This document shows, piece after piece, positions 45,789-59,000 of a stretch of 64,000 bases of DNA. The notes under the pieces are model-generated. The model was given only the letters and a program-made list of their open reading frames with translations. It did not search any database and had not been told where the DNA came from. How positions within the stretch are numbered: the stretch's first letter is position 1; every line of letters starts with the position of its first letter. Made by a program: the position numbers and the translations under genes. Where the stretch lies: assembly GCA_037176725.1 (NCBI GenBank), contig JAZBRS010000050.1, forward strand, positions 14,464,001 to 14,528,000, written 5' to 3'. Source of the stretch: Posidonia oceanica (Eukaryota > Streptophyta > Magnoliopsida > Alismatales > Posidoniaceae).

Positions 45789-48700
45789 AGAATGATCATT
45801 TCCCGGAACCTCGCTAACTTCACTAGTGCGGGTATCCTAGGTTCAAGCGCCGTTCAAGCTGTGGTGCAGTCGGAGCCATGCCAAAGCTCTCCGTCACCGG
45901 GAGAAGACTGGGTCTGCGTTGAGGACTACTACTCAGATGAGGAACAGTCTAGCACAGTAGGGGCAGCCCGGACCTGCAGTGAAAGCCAACCCAGCTCAAC
46001 AGCACCTTGGTCGGTTTGTCTGGCCCTTCCTTCCACAGATCATAAAGCAGAAGATTTGACAGAACCTTTGGCAGACTTGACAGTCTCTGATTTTCCTGCA
46101 GTCTTGTCAGCATCACCAGTACCAACTCAAGCCGCTCTGAGTTCAAAGACACCAACTCAGGCGCAGTTAGTCAGTCCGCTCGCAACTGCTGTCGCATCGG
46201 TACAACTGTCACCCTCTCAGGAGGGTCAACCACTGAGTTCAGTCAGTAGAGTAACTCAGCCCTTTTCAGTAGCTGCATCTCAAGCAATGCCGCCGGCTCA
46301 GTCAGTCACACATTTTCCTGCCGCAGAGCAGCAACTCTCATGGCAAGACCCTATGGTGTCGGAGGTCGCACTCTCACCGTCACCACCAGTCGCAGAGGAC
46401 CAGCTGAGCATCATAGTCTCCCGGCCCTTGAGCCCTCAGAAGAGCACCTCTGCCTACCCTCTAACTGCAACAGTGACTCGGGCAGCATACCCGTCTATGG
46501 CCCCGCTCACCAGCCTGTCTGGAACTCCCATGATGAGGCTATCGCTATCAGGCGCGCCCGTGAGTCAGACCATGCAAATACCAAGGATAGCGATCCATCT
46601 TGCAGCCGAGCCAGTGCCACAGGCCCCCGGCGCCTACTACGTCGACTCACCCTCAGATGAGGAGGAAGGAGGGATGATAGAAGCCCAGGTCGATTCATGG
46701 ATATCCGACTTGGAGCTGCTTTATCAAGAACAGCTCGAGTCGATAGCAGAAGACCTGGCACAGCACCAAGCCGCAAAAAGGAAAGGAAAAGCCGTGGTTA
46801 CGAACCCTCCTCTGCGAGAAGACCACGCCTCCATCATGGTCCTGGAAGAAAATCCAGTAATACCGGACTCCCCTAGACCAGACAAGCTCATTACCCTTCA
46901 ACCAGAAGGTGGGTCTAGGTGGCTCGTGCAGCACATGCCTCGCTTGGGCAGGGTAGCGAGTGGCAGTACCCAGGTTAGCCGCCAGCCCGACGTACCCTCC
47001 ACAAGCATATTTGCAGACTCAGAAGAGGAAGCGCCAGCAGATCACGCAACAGCAGTAACAGAGTAGAAAGCAGAATCAGTAACAGAGTTGTCAACAGTCT
47101 CAGTAGCAGGGCCATCAGCAGTATCAATCGCAGAATCAGCAAGACCTTCAGTAGTATCAGCAGAGCATGCAGCAGTGTCATCAGCAGCAGAACAGACAGG
47201 GGAAGTCACTAGGACAGAGGTCGTGCGCCGAGGATACAGAAACACTCGAGTAGGCGTGACCATCCTGAGGCGTCACCAGGGCCAAGAAGCAGAACATCTA
47301 CACTCCTTTGATATAACAAACCCCACCTTCGAAAAGGAGATCCTCTCGGAACTTGTTGCATACGGAGAAGAAGACGATACAGGCGAGGATGAGAATGATG
47401 ACCCATTGCCTGAGTTCCGGCCCTACAACGACGATCCAGAAGGTCCCAACCTGCATGTTCAGGAAGAAACAGAGGTTGTTAACCTCAGCACAGCCGAAGA
47501 AACCAAAGAAGTTTGCATCAGCGCCCTACTATCGCCCCAGGCCAGAATAGAGTTCATCGCATTTCTGAAAGAGTATGCGGATGTCTTCGCCTGGACTTAT
47601 GAAGATATGGTTGGCCTCGATGTCGAAATAGTAGTCCATAACTTGCCCTTGAAACCAGATGCCAAGCCAGTAAAGCAGAAGCTGAGAAGATGGCGACCAC
47701 AGTGGCTGCTCATGATCAAGGAAGAGATAATGAAGCAGCTTGATGTCAATTTTCTGAAGGTTGTCCTTTACCCTGAGTGGCTTGTGAACATCGTGCCAGT
47801 GCCCAAGAAGGATGGCCGGATTCGGATATGTATCGACTACAGGGACCTGAACAAGGCAAGCCCCAAGGACGACTTCCCATTGCCTTACATTGACGTCCTA
47901 GTCGACAACACTGCAGGCCACAAGATGCTATCCTTTATGGACGGCTTCTCCGGTTATAATCAGATCAAAATGGCAGAAGAAGATATGGAAAAGACTTCAT
48001 TCATCACCCCCTGGGGGGTCTTCTGTTATCAAGTTATGCCGTTTGGGTTGAAGAATGCTGGCGCAACCTATCAGAGGGCCATGACTACACTTTTTCACAA
48101 CCTCATGCACCAAGAAGTGGAGGTCTATGTAGATGACATGATTGCTAAGACCAAAGAGCCTGAGGATCACCTTGCTTGCCTGAAGAAGCTCTTTGACCGA
48201 TTGAGGAAATACAGACTGAGACTTAACCCCAGTAAATGCGTGTTTGGGGTTTCATCTGGCAAACTTCTGGGCTACATTGTTAGCCAAAGGGGGATTGAAG
48301 TGGACCCGATGAAAGCAAAAGCCATCGTGGACATGCCACCCCTTAGAACCGAGAAGGAGGTTCGAGGCCTACTTGGGCATTTACAGTATATCAGTCGCTT
48401 CATTGCACAGCTTACGCCCATCTGCGAGCCTATATTCAAACTCCTGAAGAAGAACGCACAAATCGACTGGAACGAGGAGTGCCAGGCCGCATTTGATAAA
48501 ATCAAGCAACTTCTGGTCAAACCTCCTGTCCTGGTTCCTCCCACGCCAGGAAGACCTTTGCTTCTCTACCTTTCTACCACACAGTATTCCATGGGCGCCG
48601 TCTTGGGCCAACACGACGAATCTAGTAGGAAGGAGCACGCCATTTATTACCTGAGCAAGAAGTTTAATGAATGCGAGGCCAGGTACAGTACAATGGAGAA

Positions 48701-50753
48701 GACCTGCTTGTCCCTTGTCTGGGCTGCACAGAAACTGAGGCATTATATGATGGCATACCCAGTTCAGCTCTTGTGCCGGCATGATCCTATCAAGTTTCTC
48801 TTCCAAAAGCCGGCTTTGGTGGGCAGATGTGTCAACTGGTAGGTGTTGCTATCTCAGTACGACATCACCTTCGTCACACAAAGATCTATGAAAGGCTAGG
48901 CTATGGCAGATAACCTTGCTGATTTTCCTTTGCCTGAATACCAGCCACTCCAGACGCAGTTCCCTGATGAGGACATTCTCTTTGCAATGGAGGACTCTGA
49001 GGAGAAAGGCCCTGAGGAGCAAGAGCAATGGCAACTGTACTTTGACGGCGCTGTCAACAAAAAGGGTCGAGGCATAGGCGTAGTGCTGACCACGCCCCAG
49101 GGGCAGATGATTCCTTTTGCGAGGAAGTTGACTTTCACATGCACAAACAATGAAGCAGAATATGATGCATGCATCCTGGGTTTGAAATCCGCCCTCGAGC
49201 ATAAGGCGCAGAAGTTGCGAGTGCACGGCGATGCCATGCTGGTGATCTCTCAAGTGAATGGCGACTGGAAGACAAAGGATCCGAAACTTGTGCCATATCA
49301 CGAATGCCTGCTGAGGCTAATAGAAGAGTTCAGGAGCATCAACTTCACATACAAGAACAGAGCAAAGAATGCGTATGCAGACGCACTAGCAACCCTGACA
49401 TCCTGGCTCAGTATACCAGAAGACAGCATGGTAGATGTGTCAGTTACCTGCATAGCGGAGCCCGCGCATTGCATGAACGTAGAGGAAGCAGATTCGGCAG
49501 AAGAGCGGCCATGGTATCACGACATTAAAGCATTCTTGGAATCCGGCAGCCTTCCGCCTGACACCACTGCAGAAGATAAGAGAACTTTGGCACGTCTGGC
49601 GTCAAAATATGTATTAGGAGCTGGGCAGCTATACAGACGGTCATACAATCAGATGCTATTACGCTGCCTGGACAAGCCGGAGGCTGATATGCTAATGCTT
49701 CAAGTGCATGCAGGGACCTGTGACCCGCACATGAATAGCGTCCTCTTAGCCAAGAAGATCATGCTCCAAGGATATTTCTGGCAAACCATGGAGGCGGACT
49801 GTTGCCGGTTCGTGCGTAAATGCCACAACTGTCAGGTCCATGGTAACTTTATCAAGGCTCCCCCTCATCAACTGCAAAACATGTCCTCGCCATGGCCTTT
49901 CTCCACCTGGGGGATCGACGTCATTGGCGCAATACACCCCGCTACTTCAAACGGCCATCGCTTCATTATGGTAGCGATTGACTACTTCACTAAGTGGGTG
50001 GAAGCAGCCTCTTATAAGATAGTCACCGCGGTGGCAACAGAAAAGTTTATCAGGAACAGTATTGTTGCCCGATATGGGGTCCCGCACTCCTTTATCTCCG
50101 ATAATGGCACAAACTTCATTGCCAAAAGAACTGAGGAGTACTTGCAGAGTCTCAAGATCAAGCACCACAGGTCCTCGCCTTATCGGCCACAGATGAATGG
50201 AGCAGTGGAATCTGCTAATAAAAACATTATCAAAATCATGAAGAAGATGGCAGAAACCCACAAAGATTGGCACGATAAGCTCCCGTACGTGCTCTGGGCA
50301 TACAGGACATCAATCCGGACCTCGACAAGAGCCACCCCGTACTCTCTGGTGTACGGCATGGAAGCGGTATTACCCGTCGAAGTAGAGATCCCCTCACTAC
50401 GGATTCTACGAGAAGCTGAGTTGGAAGAGGCAGAATGGGTCGAAGACCGCTGCGTCCAACTGAATTTGATTGATGAGCACAGACTACAAGCTATGCATAA
50501 TGCTCATTGTTACCAGAAACGAATGGCTAGAGCGTTCTTGAAGAAAGTCCGGCCCAGAAGCTTCCAGCCAGGGGATCTCGTTCTGCGTGCCATTCATTTA
50601 CCTGACGGTCGAGACAAATTCCGACCTAACTGGCGTGGCCCCTTCGTGGTTAAACAGATCTTCTCAGGCAGCACGGTAAGTCTTGAGGACATGGACCAGG
50701 TCGAGCAGTCCGAGCCGGTCAACTTGTGCTACCTCAAGAAGTACTATCAGTAG
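45789..50753 (+). pseudogene. E3 pol: RT, two RNases H, integrase
   Basis: One frame from 45792 to the TAG ending at 50753, broken only by TAG at 47064, 48840 and 48897. An acidic Pro/Ser-rich region to about 47450 precedes RT, which has CIDYRDLN, FMDGFSGYNQI and YVDD at 48126-48137. RNase H runs to 48839. The second RNase H (49030-49400) has YFDGA, EAEYDA, HGDAML and ADALA. The integrase zinc segment ends CHNCQVHG; catalytic D, D, E lie at 49917, 50100 and 50208, the last two with 35 residues between them. These enzymes copy and insert the element. Without the three stops the catalytic residues look complete. Confidence 0.9.
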
Positions 50754-52122
50754 CTGGGAGCAACCATTGCGGATCCTTCGTCCCACCTTTCGTACTCCCA
50801 TCACTCGCATGTTTCTGTTCCTCTTTTCGCCTTATCTGCCCCATACATCGCTTCATCCTATCTTCTGCATTTTTTTTATCACTGCATTCCCCTACATTCC
50901 TTCTCTCATCTCCTTTACAATCATCATCGTCATCCCCTTCAATCATGCATCACTCCCTTGCCCGGTGATGAAAATCAGAAGTGCTTGCCTGCTCTGGAAG
51001 GAGTCTCCCGACCTCACCTGACACTACTTAGATGTCTTAGCTAGTGAGGGAGCCACTACTCAGTGAGCACGGGCGAAATGCCCAAACACCTAGGGACTTA
51101 CACTCCTAGAAAGATGCTAGACTTTAGCCAGAAAGGAACACATATCTATGCCGGGATGTATAAGAAAGGAAAGAAAGAGAAAGCCAAAAGTCAGTACCCG
51201 AAAGCCCTAACCCCCATAGCTCAGAAGTCAGACACCCATTTCCTCTAGGGTAGGGATAGCGGAGACCTGCAAGCCTGAAAAAAAAAAGGAAAAAAAAAGA
51301 AAAAGAAAAAAAGAATGATAAAAAAAAGAAAAGAAAGAAAAACAACAAAAAAAGAGAATGATAGAAAAGAAAAAAATGAGAATGATAGAAAAGGAAATGG
51401 AGAGGAACAAAAGTCAAATCCCAAAAATGAAGGCAGGCAAGGTAATCCCGCACCTTTCACCTACCCCAAAGAAGAGTCAAAGTTTGGGCCAGGTCCTCCT
51501 TGTTTCCAAAATAGGAATGAGGAGAGTCCTGCACACCTACATAAAAAAAGAGGGAAAAGGTAGGAGTGAGTGTAAGTCCTTGAGAGTTTGGTATGGAGCC
51601 CGTCCTCTCTACACCACCACCAAACATCACCAACAGCCTTTCCTGGAGTGCCACCAACAAGTTAAGAGTCTGAGTAGAGTCCAGTGAGTCAAGGACCGCT
51701 CCCTTCCGGTGCAGCAGGCACCAAAGCACTCCCGATGCTGAGGGCAAACTACACCAATCAAAAATCATGCATACATCTGCATTTCCAATCATCCCCCCTC
51801 CCTTTGATCATTCCGCTTTGCAAGGCTTGCTTTGGCACAGAGACAGTACTCCTACTCAGCACGCGTTGGCATCATCGGGCTGCGATGACCCAGAACTCTT
51901 GGCAGTCCCCGCCCCGCGCCAACAGAATCCCTTTGCTTATATGTGTTTAGTTGCCATGATCTGAATGTTTACTGTTGGATGTGTTGAACTGTTTTACCAG
52001 CTTCAGAGTCTGCTTTCAATCAGTAATTATGTGCCTATATGAGATCTGATAATTCACAGTCTTGGTAACAGGTACCTGAAGATTTTGCAACAGCCGTCTG
52101 CCTACGTTCTGTAGTCTGCGTA
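50754..52122 (+). other. E3 region between pol and the PMD-like ORF
   Basis: Non-coding as far as I can see. It holds an A/G-rich simple tract at about 51275-51410 and no tandem array. How the downstream ORF would be expressed (internal promoter or splicing) is not evident. Confidence 0.5.
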
Positions 52123-53325
52123 ATGGGTTTCCCCACTCAAGTGACCCCGGCACACTGTTCTGAGATCATGCGAGAGTGGATCGGCAATCTTACCAAAGAT
52201 GACTGCGAGAAGCTGCGGCTATGGGGCATTCCAACCAAACTGCTGAAGGCTGCTGATGTAGAAGTGAGTCGCCATCTTCTGTGCACCGCTGCAAGGTTCT
52301 GGAAACCAGCACACCATGTCTTCCGTTTTGGCAAAACTGAACTGACGCCCACACTGGAGGAAGTGCGCCGAATCTGTGGCTTTTCTAAGATCTTGGGGCC
52401 GCCCATCTTCATGAGGCGTGACGGATACATTGCGGTTCTGAAACAGCTGACTGGGCTCTCTACTTGAAGTTGCCAGCAAAGACTGATTTGCACCAGCGGG
52501 CCCACGCCCCTACTTCGCCTAACATATTTTGATGATATTGTGGAAAAGCGCGCTGAACTCGGAGACGAGCTGTGGCTCCGAGGATTTGTTACCCGTTTCC
52601 TAGGTGAGTTGGTCTTTACTCATGGTAAAGTGATGGTGGTCGTCGAGATCGCTGAAATAGCACTCACTGTGGTGACTCGGCAGATAGACCTGGCACCGGT
52701 TGTTCTGGCAGAAACATACCGCGGACTGGACTGCACCTCGCATCGCTGCCGCCACTTTCATGGTTGCGGAGCACTTATTCAGGTCTGGCTAGCCGCACAC
52801 ATAGAGATAGACCTTCTGCGCCCCCAGGTACATGCTTTTGAGGCCTACTGCAACAGCAGCCATGCCAAGACAGTCAAGAGCGTCAAGGAAGAATATGAGA
52901 AGCTATTAGAACTGACAGATGACACAGTAACCTGGCGTATCATACCGTCCATGGTCGAACCATTCACTGTTTTCTTCAGCACACGCGACATGCGGCTGAT
53001 TGTACTACCAGGATTCACCACGGGTGTGGAATACCACCCTATCAGGGTCATGCGCCAGTTCGATTTCCAGCAGGACACCTTTGTCGACAGCACGGCACCT
53101 AAGCTCCTTCAAGCATATCCCCTTAGTACAACGGCCCCAACAAAGGAGCTAGCCAATCTGATGCAGCATGGAGTGCGATCAACAGACATCGCGGCTGCGA
53201 GAGGCACAGGGTGTACCCCTGAGTACATCACCGAGGTGCAAGACCTCTGGCCCATCAATGAAATCCTGCCAAGCGGTCCCCTGTTCCCTGACTATGGAAA
53301 ATCAAAGAAGGCCCGAACCAGCTAG
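52123..53325 (+). pseudogene. E3 PMD-like ORF in sense orientation
   Basis: ATG at 52123, one frame to the stop at 53325 (about 400 codons), interrupted by a TGA at 52465-52467. A second frame reads sensibly from there to about 52530, so two small compensating indels are an alternative. Features: FWKPAHHVFRFGKTELTPTLEEVRRICGF (PMD-type entry strand and helix, at about residues 63-91), LGELVFTHGK, and a block ending HGCGALIQVWLAAHIE. Unlike the genes in E0 and E2 it shares the element's strand and shows no intron. Two inverted-repeat arrays begin about 400 bp downstream. Related to PMD or to the PMD-like DUF7745 group; function unknown. Confidence 0.65.
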
Positions 53326-53704
53326 AGCGGTTATGCAGCTGCTGTTTAGTTTCCTTTCAAGTTATGCTGTATCTTTTGGCCTGCCACAGGCGTGTAATCA
53401 ATAGTTCTATCAATGCAAAAGTGTTTTGTGCTGGCTGCTCGCATTTCAAAGCTGCTTAATGCATTCCATGTTCCTTACCAATCATATCCTGAGGCCCCTG
53501 GCCAGGCTTGTTGCCCACATGACGCAGGAAAGTCCTCAGCAATCAACCCAGACTCCAGGACCTCTACGGACCCACGCCGTCAAATCCTGCTACCAGACAT
53601 CCCCAGCTGAGTCTCCGTCGGGCTGGTACCCCAAACTACTCGTTTGACAAACACGTTAGTTTTGTCCATCCTTCGCTTTTCGATGCCAGGGACGCTTCGG
53701 CTGA

Positions 53705-53731
53705 CCCCTGGTATCATCCTGATACCAGGGG
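53705..53731. other. Perfect 12-bp stem, 3-base loop
   Basis: CCCCTGGTATCA, loop TCC, then TGATACCAGGGG. It opens the hairpin-rich domain that continues to about 55480. Confidence 0.85.
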
Positions 53732-53789
53732 CATCTTTTCAGATGTCCTGCGGTATCTGATCCATATCATCCATTTATTTTCCCTTTGC

Positions 53790-54345
53790 CGGCCGATAAG
53801 TCCGATATCTTATCATTCTGTTCCTTTATCCCTTTGATGGCCGATAAGTCCGATATCTTATCATCTCTTTCCCTTTGCCGGTCGATAAGTCCGATATCTT
53901 ATCATCTCTTCCTCTTTGCTGGCCGATAAGTCCGATATCTTATCATTCCTTTATCCCCTCTTTGCCGGCCGATAAGTCCGATATCTTATCACTCTATTCT
54001 TTTATTCATTTGCTGGCCGATAAGTCCGATATCTTATCACCCCTTTCCCTTTGCCGGCCGATAAGTCCGATATCTTATCATTCCTTTATTCCCTCTTTGC
54101 CGGCTGATAAGTCCGATATCTTATCACCCCTTCCTCTTTGCCGGCCGATAAGTCCGATATCTTATCATCTCTTTCCCTTTGCCGGCCGGTAAGTCCGATA
54201 TCTTATCATCCCTTTCCCTTTGCCGGTCGATAAGTCCGATATCTTACCATCTCTTCCTCTTTGCCGGCCGATAAGTCCGATATCTTATCATTCCTTTATT
54301 CTCTCTTTGCCGGCCGATAAGTCTGATATCTTATCAATCCCTTTC
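53790..54345. repeat. Thirteen-unit array with GATAAG-N8-CTTATC
   Basis: Units of 40-48 bp, each holding GGCCGATAAG, TCCGATAT and CTTATC, separated by pyrimidine-rich spacers of variable length. The dyad is almost unchanged in all thirteen units, while the spacers vary. Two units have one altered arm. Confidence 0.9.
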
Positions 54346-54379
54346 CAATCAATCAATCAAGCAATCAATCACTGCTCTT

Positions 54380-55480
54380 TCTGGTTGATAGGACCGTAAA
54401 CTATCATCTTGGGCTGATATCCAAAACTATCCCGCAGCAGTTGTGTTATACGGCTGACACCCAGTAACTGTCACTCGTAATTGCCCCTTTCCGGTTGATA
54501 GGACCGTAAACTATCATGCTTTGGCTGATGATCCAAAACTCATCCTGGGCTGATATCCAAAACTATCACTGGCAATTACGTTATACGGCTGATATTCAGT
54601 AACTATCCATTGCAATTGCTCTTTCCGGTTGATAGGACCGTAAACTATCATTCTTTGGCTGATGATTCAAAACTCATCCTGGGCTGATATCCAAAACTAT
54701 CATTCGCAATTGCATTATACGGCTGATATCTAGTAACTATCACTCGCAAACACCCCTTCCGGTTGATCGGACCGTAAACTATCATTCTTTGGCTGATGAT
54801 CCAAAACTCATCCTGGGCTGATATCCAAAACTATCACGGGTTTGCGTTATACCGCTGATATCCAGTAACTATCCCTCATAATTGCACCTTTCGGTTGATA
54901 GGACCGTAAACTATCATTCTTTGGCTGATGATCCAAAACTCATCCTGGGCTGATATCCAAAACTATCACTTGCAATTATGTTATACGGCTGATATCCAGT
55001 AACTATCACTCATGGTTTGCCCTTTCCGGTTGATAGGACCGTAAACTATCACTTCTGGCTGATGATCCAAAACTCATCCTGGGTTGATATCCAAAACTAT
55101 CACCAGCAACCATGTTATACGGCTGATATCCAGTAACTATCCCTTACAATTGCACCTTCTGGTTGATAGGACCGTAAACTATCGCTTCCGGTTGATAGGA
55201 CCGTAAACTATTGCTTCCGGTTGATAGGACCGTAAACTATCACTCTGGGCTGATATCCAAAACTATCACCTGCAACCATGTTATACGGCTGATATCCAGT
55301 AACTATCACTCACAACTGTACCTTCCGGTTGATAGGACTGTAAACTATCGCTTCCGGTTGATAGGACCGTAAACTATCGCTTCCGGTTGATAGGACTGTA
55401 AACTATCGCTTCCGGTTGATAGGACCGTAAACTATCACTCTCGGCTGATGATCCGAAACTCATCCCCCCTGGCCGATATG
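54380..55480. repeat. Composite array of four mini-hairpin types
   Basis: A unit of about 130 bp carries GATAG-N9-CTATC, GATGA-N8-TCATC, GATA-N8-TATC (loop TCCAAAAC) and GATA-N9-TATC (loop TCCAGTAAC). Near 55160-55440 the first type alone expands as a 29-bp tandem. Arms differ between types but always pair; loops share a CC-(A)AAC or CCNGTAA(A)C pattern. Confidence 0.9.
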
Positions 55481-56072
55481 TTCGATAACTTATCACCTCC
55501 TTCGCGCAACTTCGTTCCAAAAGATGAAGCTCTGCATCCCTCCGCGCCAGGAGAGGGTCCCCCTCTCCCGTCGCACCCCTGTTGTTTTGGTTCCCCCTTT
55601 TCTCGGTGCGGCTCTAGTCGCCTCGCTTGCTTGCCCCCCTCGGGCATGGATAGGCTACCCTTTTTTTCCCCTCATTGTTGCGCAGGTCTGGACTTACCGC
55701 CAAGTTCCGCGTCGCACTGCACCTCCCCCTTTCAGCATCCTGTTGCATCAACTCTTCAGTCGCACAACATCGCAAGCTAGTCTAAGCATCATCGGCATCA
55801 TTGGCATCATCAGCATCATCTGCATTGTATCGGCTTCCCCATCTGTACTAACTCTGGCACTAACTTTTGCATTGCATCAGCATTAGCATGCATTGCATAC
55901 ATTGCATTCCATCCATCCGCACTAGCACTTTGCATTGCGGCAACGATCTACGACGTTCGGTGCATCCGCCGAATAAGTGGCTCACGCCGACAGTAATCCT
56001 CTGCTCCCGTCAGTCAGATGGGGTGTCTCGTCAACCCTGAGCAGCGGTCTCGCTTCGCTTGACCTCACTCAG
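55481..56072 (+). other. E3 3' internal end
   Basis: Non-coding, with short CATCATCGG/CATCATTGG repeats at about 55785-55825 and GCATTGCAT repeats after 55865. It leads to the polypurine tract. Confidence 0.5.
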
Positions 56073-56084
56073 GGAGGGACATCT
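56073..56084 (+). other. E3 polypurine tract
   Basis: GGGAGGGACATC, directly before the 3' LTR. Confidence 0.8.
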
Positions 56085-59000
56085 GTTGACACCCCATTTT
56101 GACAGGCTGAATCGATTGGAATCTTCTGGTGGCTTCTGAACCCAAACCTAGGTCCAAACCCACACCTTTCTTTTCTTCTTTCCCCTCAAAACAAGCCCAA
56201 ACTCAACCTAAGATTACACCCCTTTCCTGAACCCAAAAACTACCCAAAAACCATAGGAAAACTCACCCTTCCTAACTTAGCAAACCCACCAAAGAGCCCT
56301 CAAAATTTCAAATCAAAACTACTCCCAAAAATCCTAGAAAACTTAGGCAAAACTACCCTTTTTCTACACCTCAAAACCCTTCCAAAACCTTCTCAAAACT
56401 AAACCGAAATCCTAGGAGCAACACTAGGGACCATAGGCTACACACCCACCAAAGTTCACCCCTTTTCAAAACTTCTAAACCCTCCTTTTGCCTAAATTAT
56501 CCTTTTCTCTCTCTTGGATTATTCTTTTCTCTCTCCTCTCTCTCTCCTGATTATCCTCATTCTTTTTCCCCCCTTTTCTCCCTCTTTTTTGCTTGGCTGT
56601 GGGCCCCCCTTGTGCTCGTATCTGTTCTCAATCTTATTCCTATTTTTATCTTATTTTTAGCATTTTCTTTGATTTTCAAAAAATTATTTTCTTTCAACTC
56701 CTCTCTTTCCTATTTATTCCTCCATTTCTCCCTTTTCCTCTCCTTTCTAATTTCCTCTTCTTTTCCCTTACTAAACCCCTAAAAATCCTTGAAAAACCTT
56801 CAAAATTCTGAAACAAAAGGAAAACAAACCAAAACCCTAAGAAAAATAATTAAAAAACATTAAACAAACAATTAAAAACCTAAACCTAACTAAATCTAGC
56901 CAAAATGAAAAATCATGAATGCAAGCTAAAAAATGCAAAACATACCAAAACAAAATGCTGTAAAATTAAGGAAAAAGCCAAAATGTAACCAAAACAAGCA
57001 AGATTAAAAACCCTACCAAAAAACAATCAAAAACAATTCCTAAAAAGAAAGGAAAACAATTAAGAAATGCTAAGGCAAATAATTAAGAAAAAGAGAAACC
57101 TAACTTAACAAATCTAAAAAGAATAATTTGAAGACTTAATTAAAAATAAAAACAAACAATCAAGAATCCAAAAACACTTAACTAAAAACTTAACAAGAAA
57201 ACCCTAATTAAAAAAATTAATTAAAAGAACTCAACAAACAAAAATAAAAAACAAGTCAAAAGACTTAAGTAAGAAAGTCCAAAATAAAAAATCTAAAACC
57301 CACTCTAGTTAATTTAAAAACAAACTTTAAAAACCCTAACTAACACCCCAAGTACTTAACAAGGAAAACATAATTAAAAAACAACTAAAAAAACTTAACA
57401 AACATTTAATCAAAATCAAAACAAATCAAAAGCAAAGAAAACCCTAAAAACCCTAATCAAGACTGAATCTCTCTAAACCTAATTAATTAATAAAAAACAA
57501 CCATTAAAAAAACTTAATCAAGGTCCCAACTTAAAACACAATCACTCTAAGAACCTTTCCTATTTTTATCTTATTTTATTTTATTTTTATCTAATTTATT
57601 TCTCTCCTTTCTCTTCCTCCTTTCTTTCTTTCTTTCTATTTTTCTTTCTTTCTTTTCTTTCTTCTTTCTTGGGCCCAGTCTGGCCCGTCTCCCCTCCTCC
57701 CTTCTTTTCTTTCTTTCTTTTCTTTTCTTTTCTGCGCGCAGCCCGGCCCACAACCAAACTCCTCATCTTCCCTCCTTCTTCCTCTCCTTCTCCTCCCTCT
57801 GGTTTTTTTTTCTTCTTTTTTCTCTACCAGCCTTCTGCTACAACCGACAGCACCGTCCTTCCAGACCTACCGTCCTTGCGCGCCGCACGACCTCTGCCCA
57901 GGCCGGACCGGCGTGCGCCGCTCTCCTCCCATGCACCCTGCAATCTCCTGCCATCGCCTCTCCGAGCAATTAATGGCAGCCGAATCTGCAGATCAAAACC
58001 CAACAAAACCAGCTCCAGAACGAACCAGAAAACACACCCTTCATTGCCCAGAACCTCCTCTCCTCTTCCTTGTGTAATCCCCAGCCGTAGAACCCAAGAA
58101 TTCACCTCCTTTCTCTGCTAGAAAAATCAGCATTTCCTCCTCCTTGATCCCACTGCAAACCAGAACCTCAAACACCTTCCAAATCTCTCCCAATTCCTCC
58201 CCCAATCTCACCCAAGCTTCCAGCACTACAGCCCTTCCTTCCACGCCCGGAACTATCCCAGAATTCACCCCCAATCACCTGATATCATCCACAGAACCCA
58301 ACTTCACTTCCTTCGAAAATTCCCGACACCTCAAACCACCAAACTTCCCCAAAATCCTCCCAGTTACTCACCAGAACATCACCCCTCCAGCACCCAAAGC
58401 CCCACTCTAGCAGCTCACCACAGACCGCTTCCTCCGCCACAAACAGTTGCCCGCTTTTCTGATAAAAAATCCCTTCACCTGCAAACTTCCTCCACAGACC
58501 TCCACGACCCTATCTTAGCCTCCAGAAACCTTCACCCAGCATCCAGAAGCCCACCGGAACCTCCTGTTCGGCCCGAGGAGCAACACAGCACTCCACCCAC
58601 CTCCGACTGTTCCTGCAACACCCAAAACTTCAGTTCCTTCCGCTGGTCTGTAGAGCTTCCATCCAAGCATTCAGCAAGCACCGGAGGATCGCGTGGAGCA
58701 GATCCCGACGCTCGCCTGCCACCGACGATGCCTCCAGCACTCAGACGACCCTCGCCGACTTCTGCAGCAGCCACCCACGTCGGGGGGACACTCCGGACGT
58801 CCAATCAGGTATCCCTTCCTCCCATTAGCCTAGTTTCTTCCTCCACATGCTCCCCAGCCTTTTAGAATAGGCTTCAGTTCCCTTCCGCCCGAGGTCAGCG
58901 CCGCCGCCACCCTTCTTCTCCGGCGAGCTCGAAGACCAGAACCGCAGCTCCAGCTGTAGAACGACCCGCCGATGCCACCCAGACCTCCGTGCGACCTCCA

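Noticed and set aside
53790..54345. CRISPR-like direct repeats
   Set aside because: The context is a plant retrotransposon 3' region; spacers are short, similar and pyrimidine-rich.
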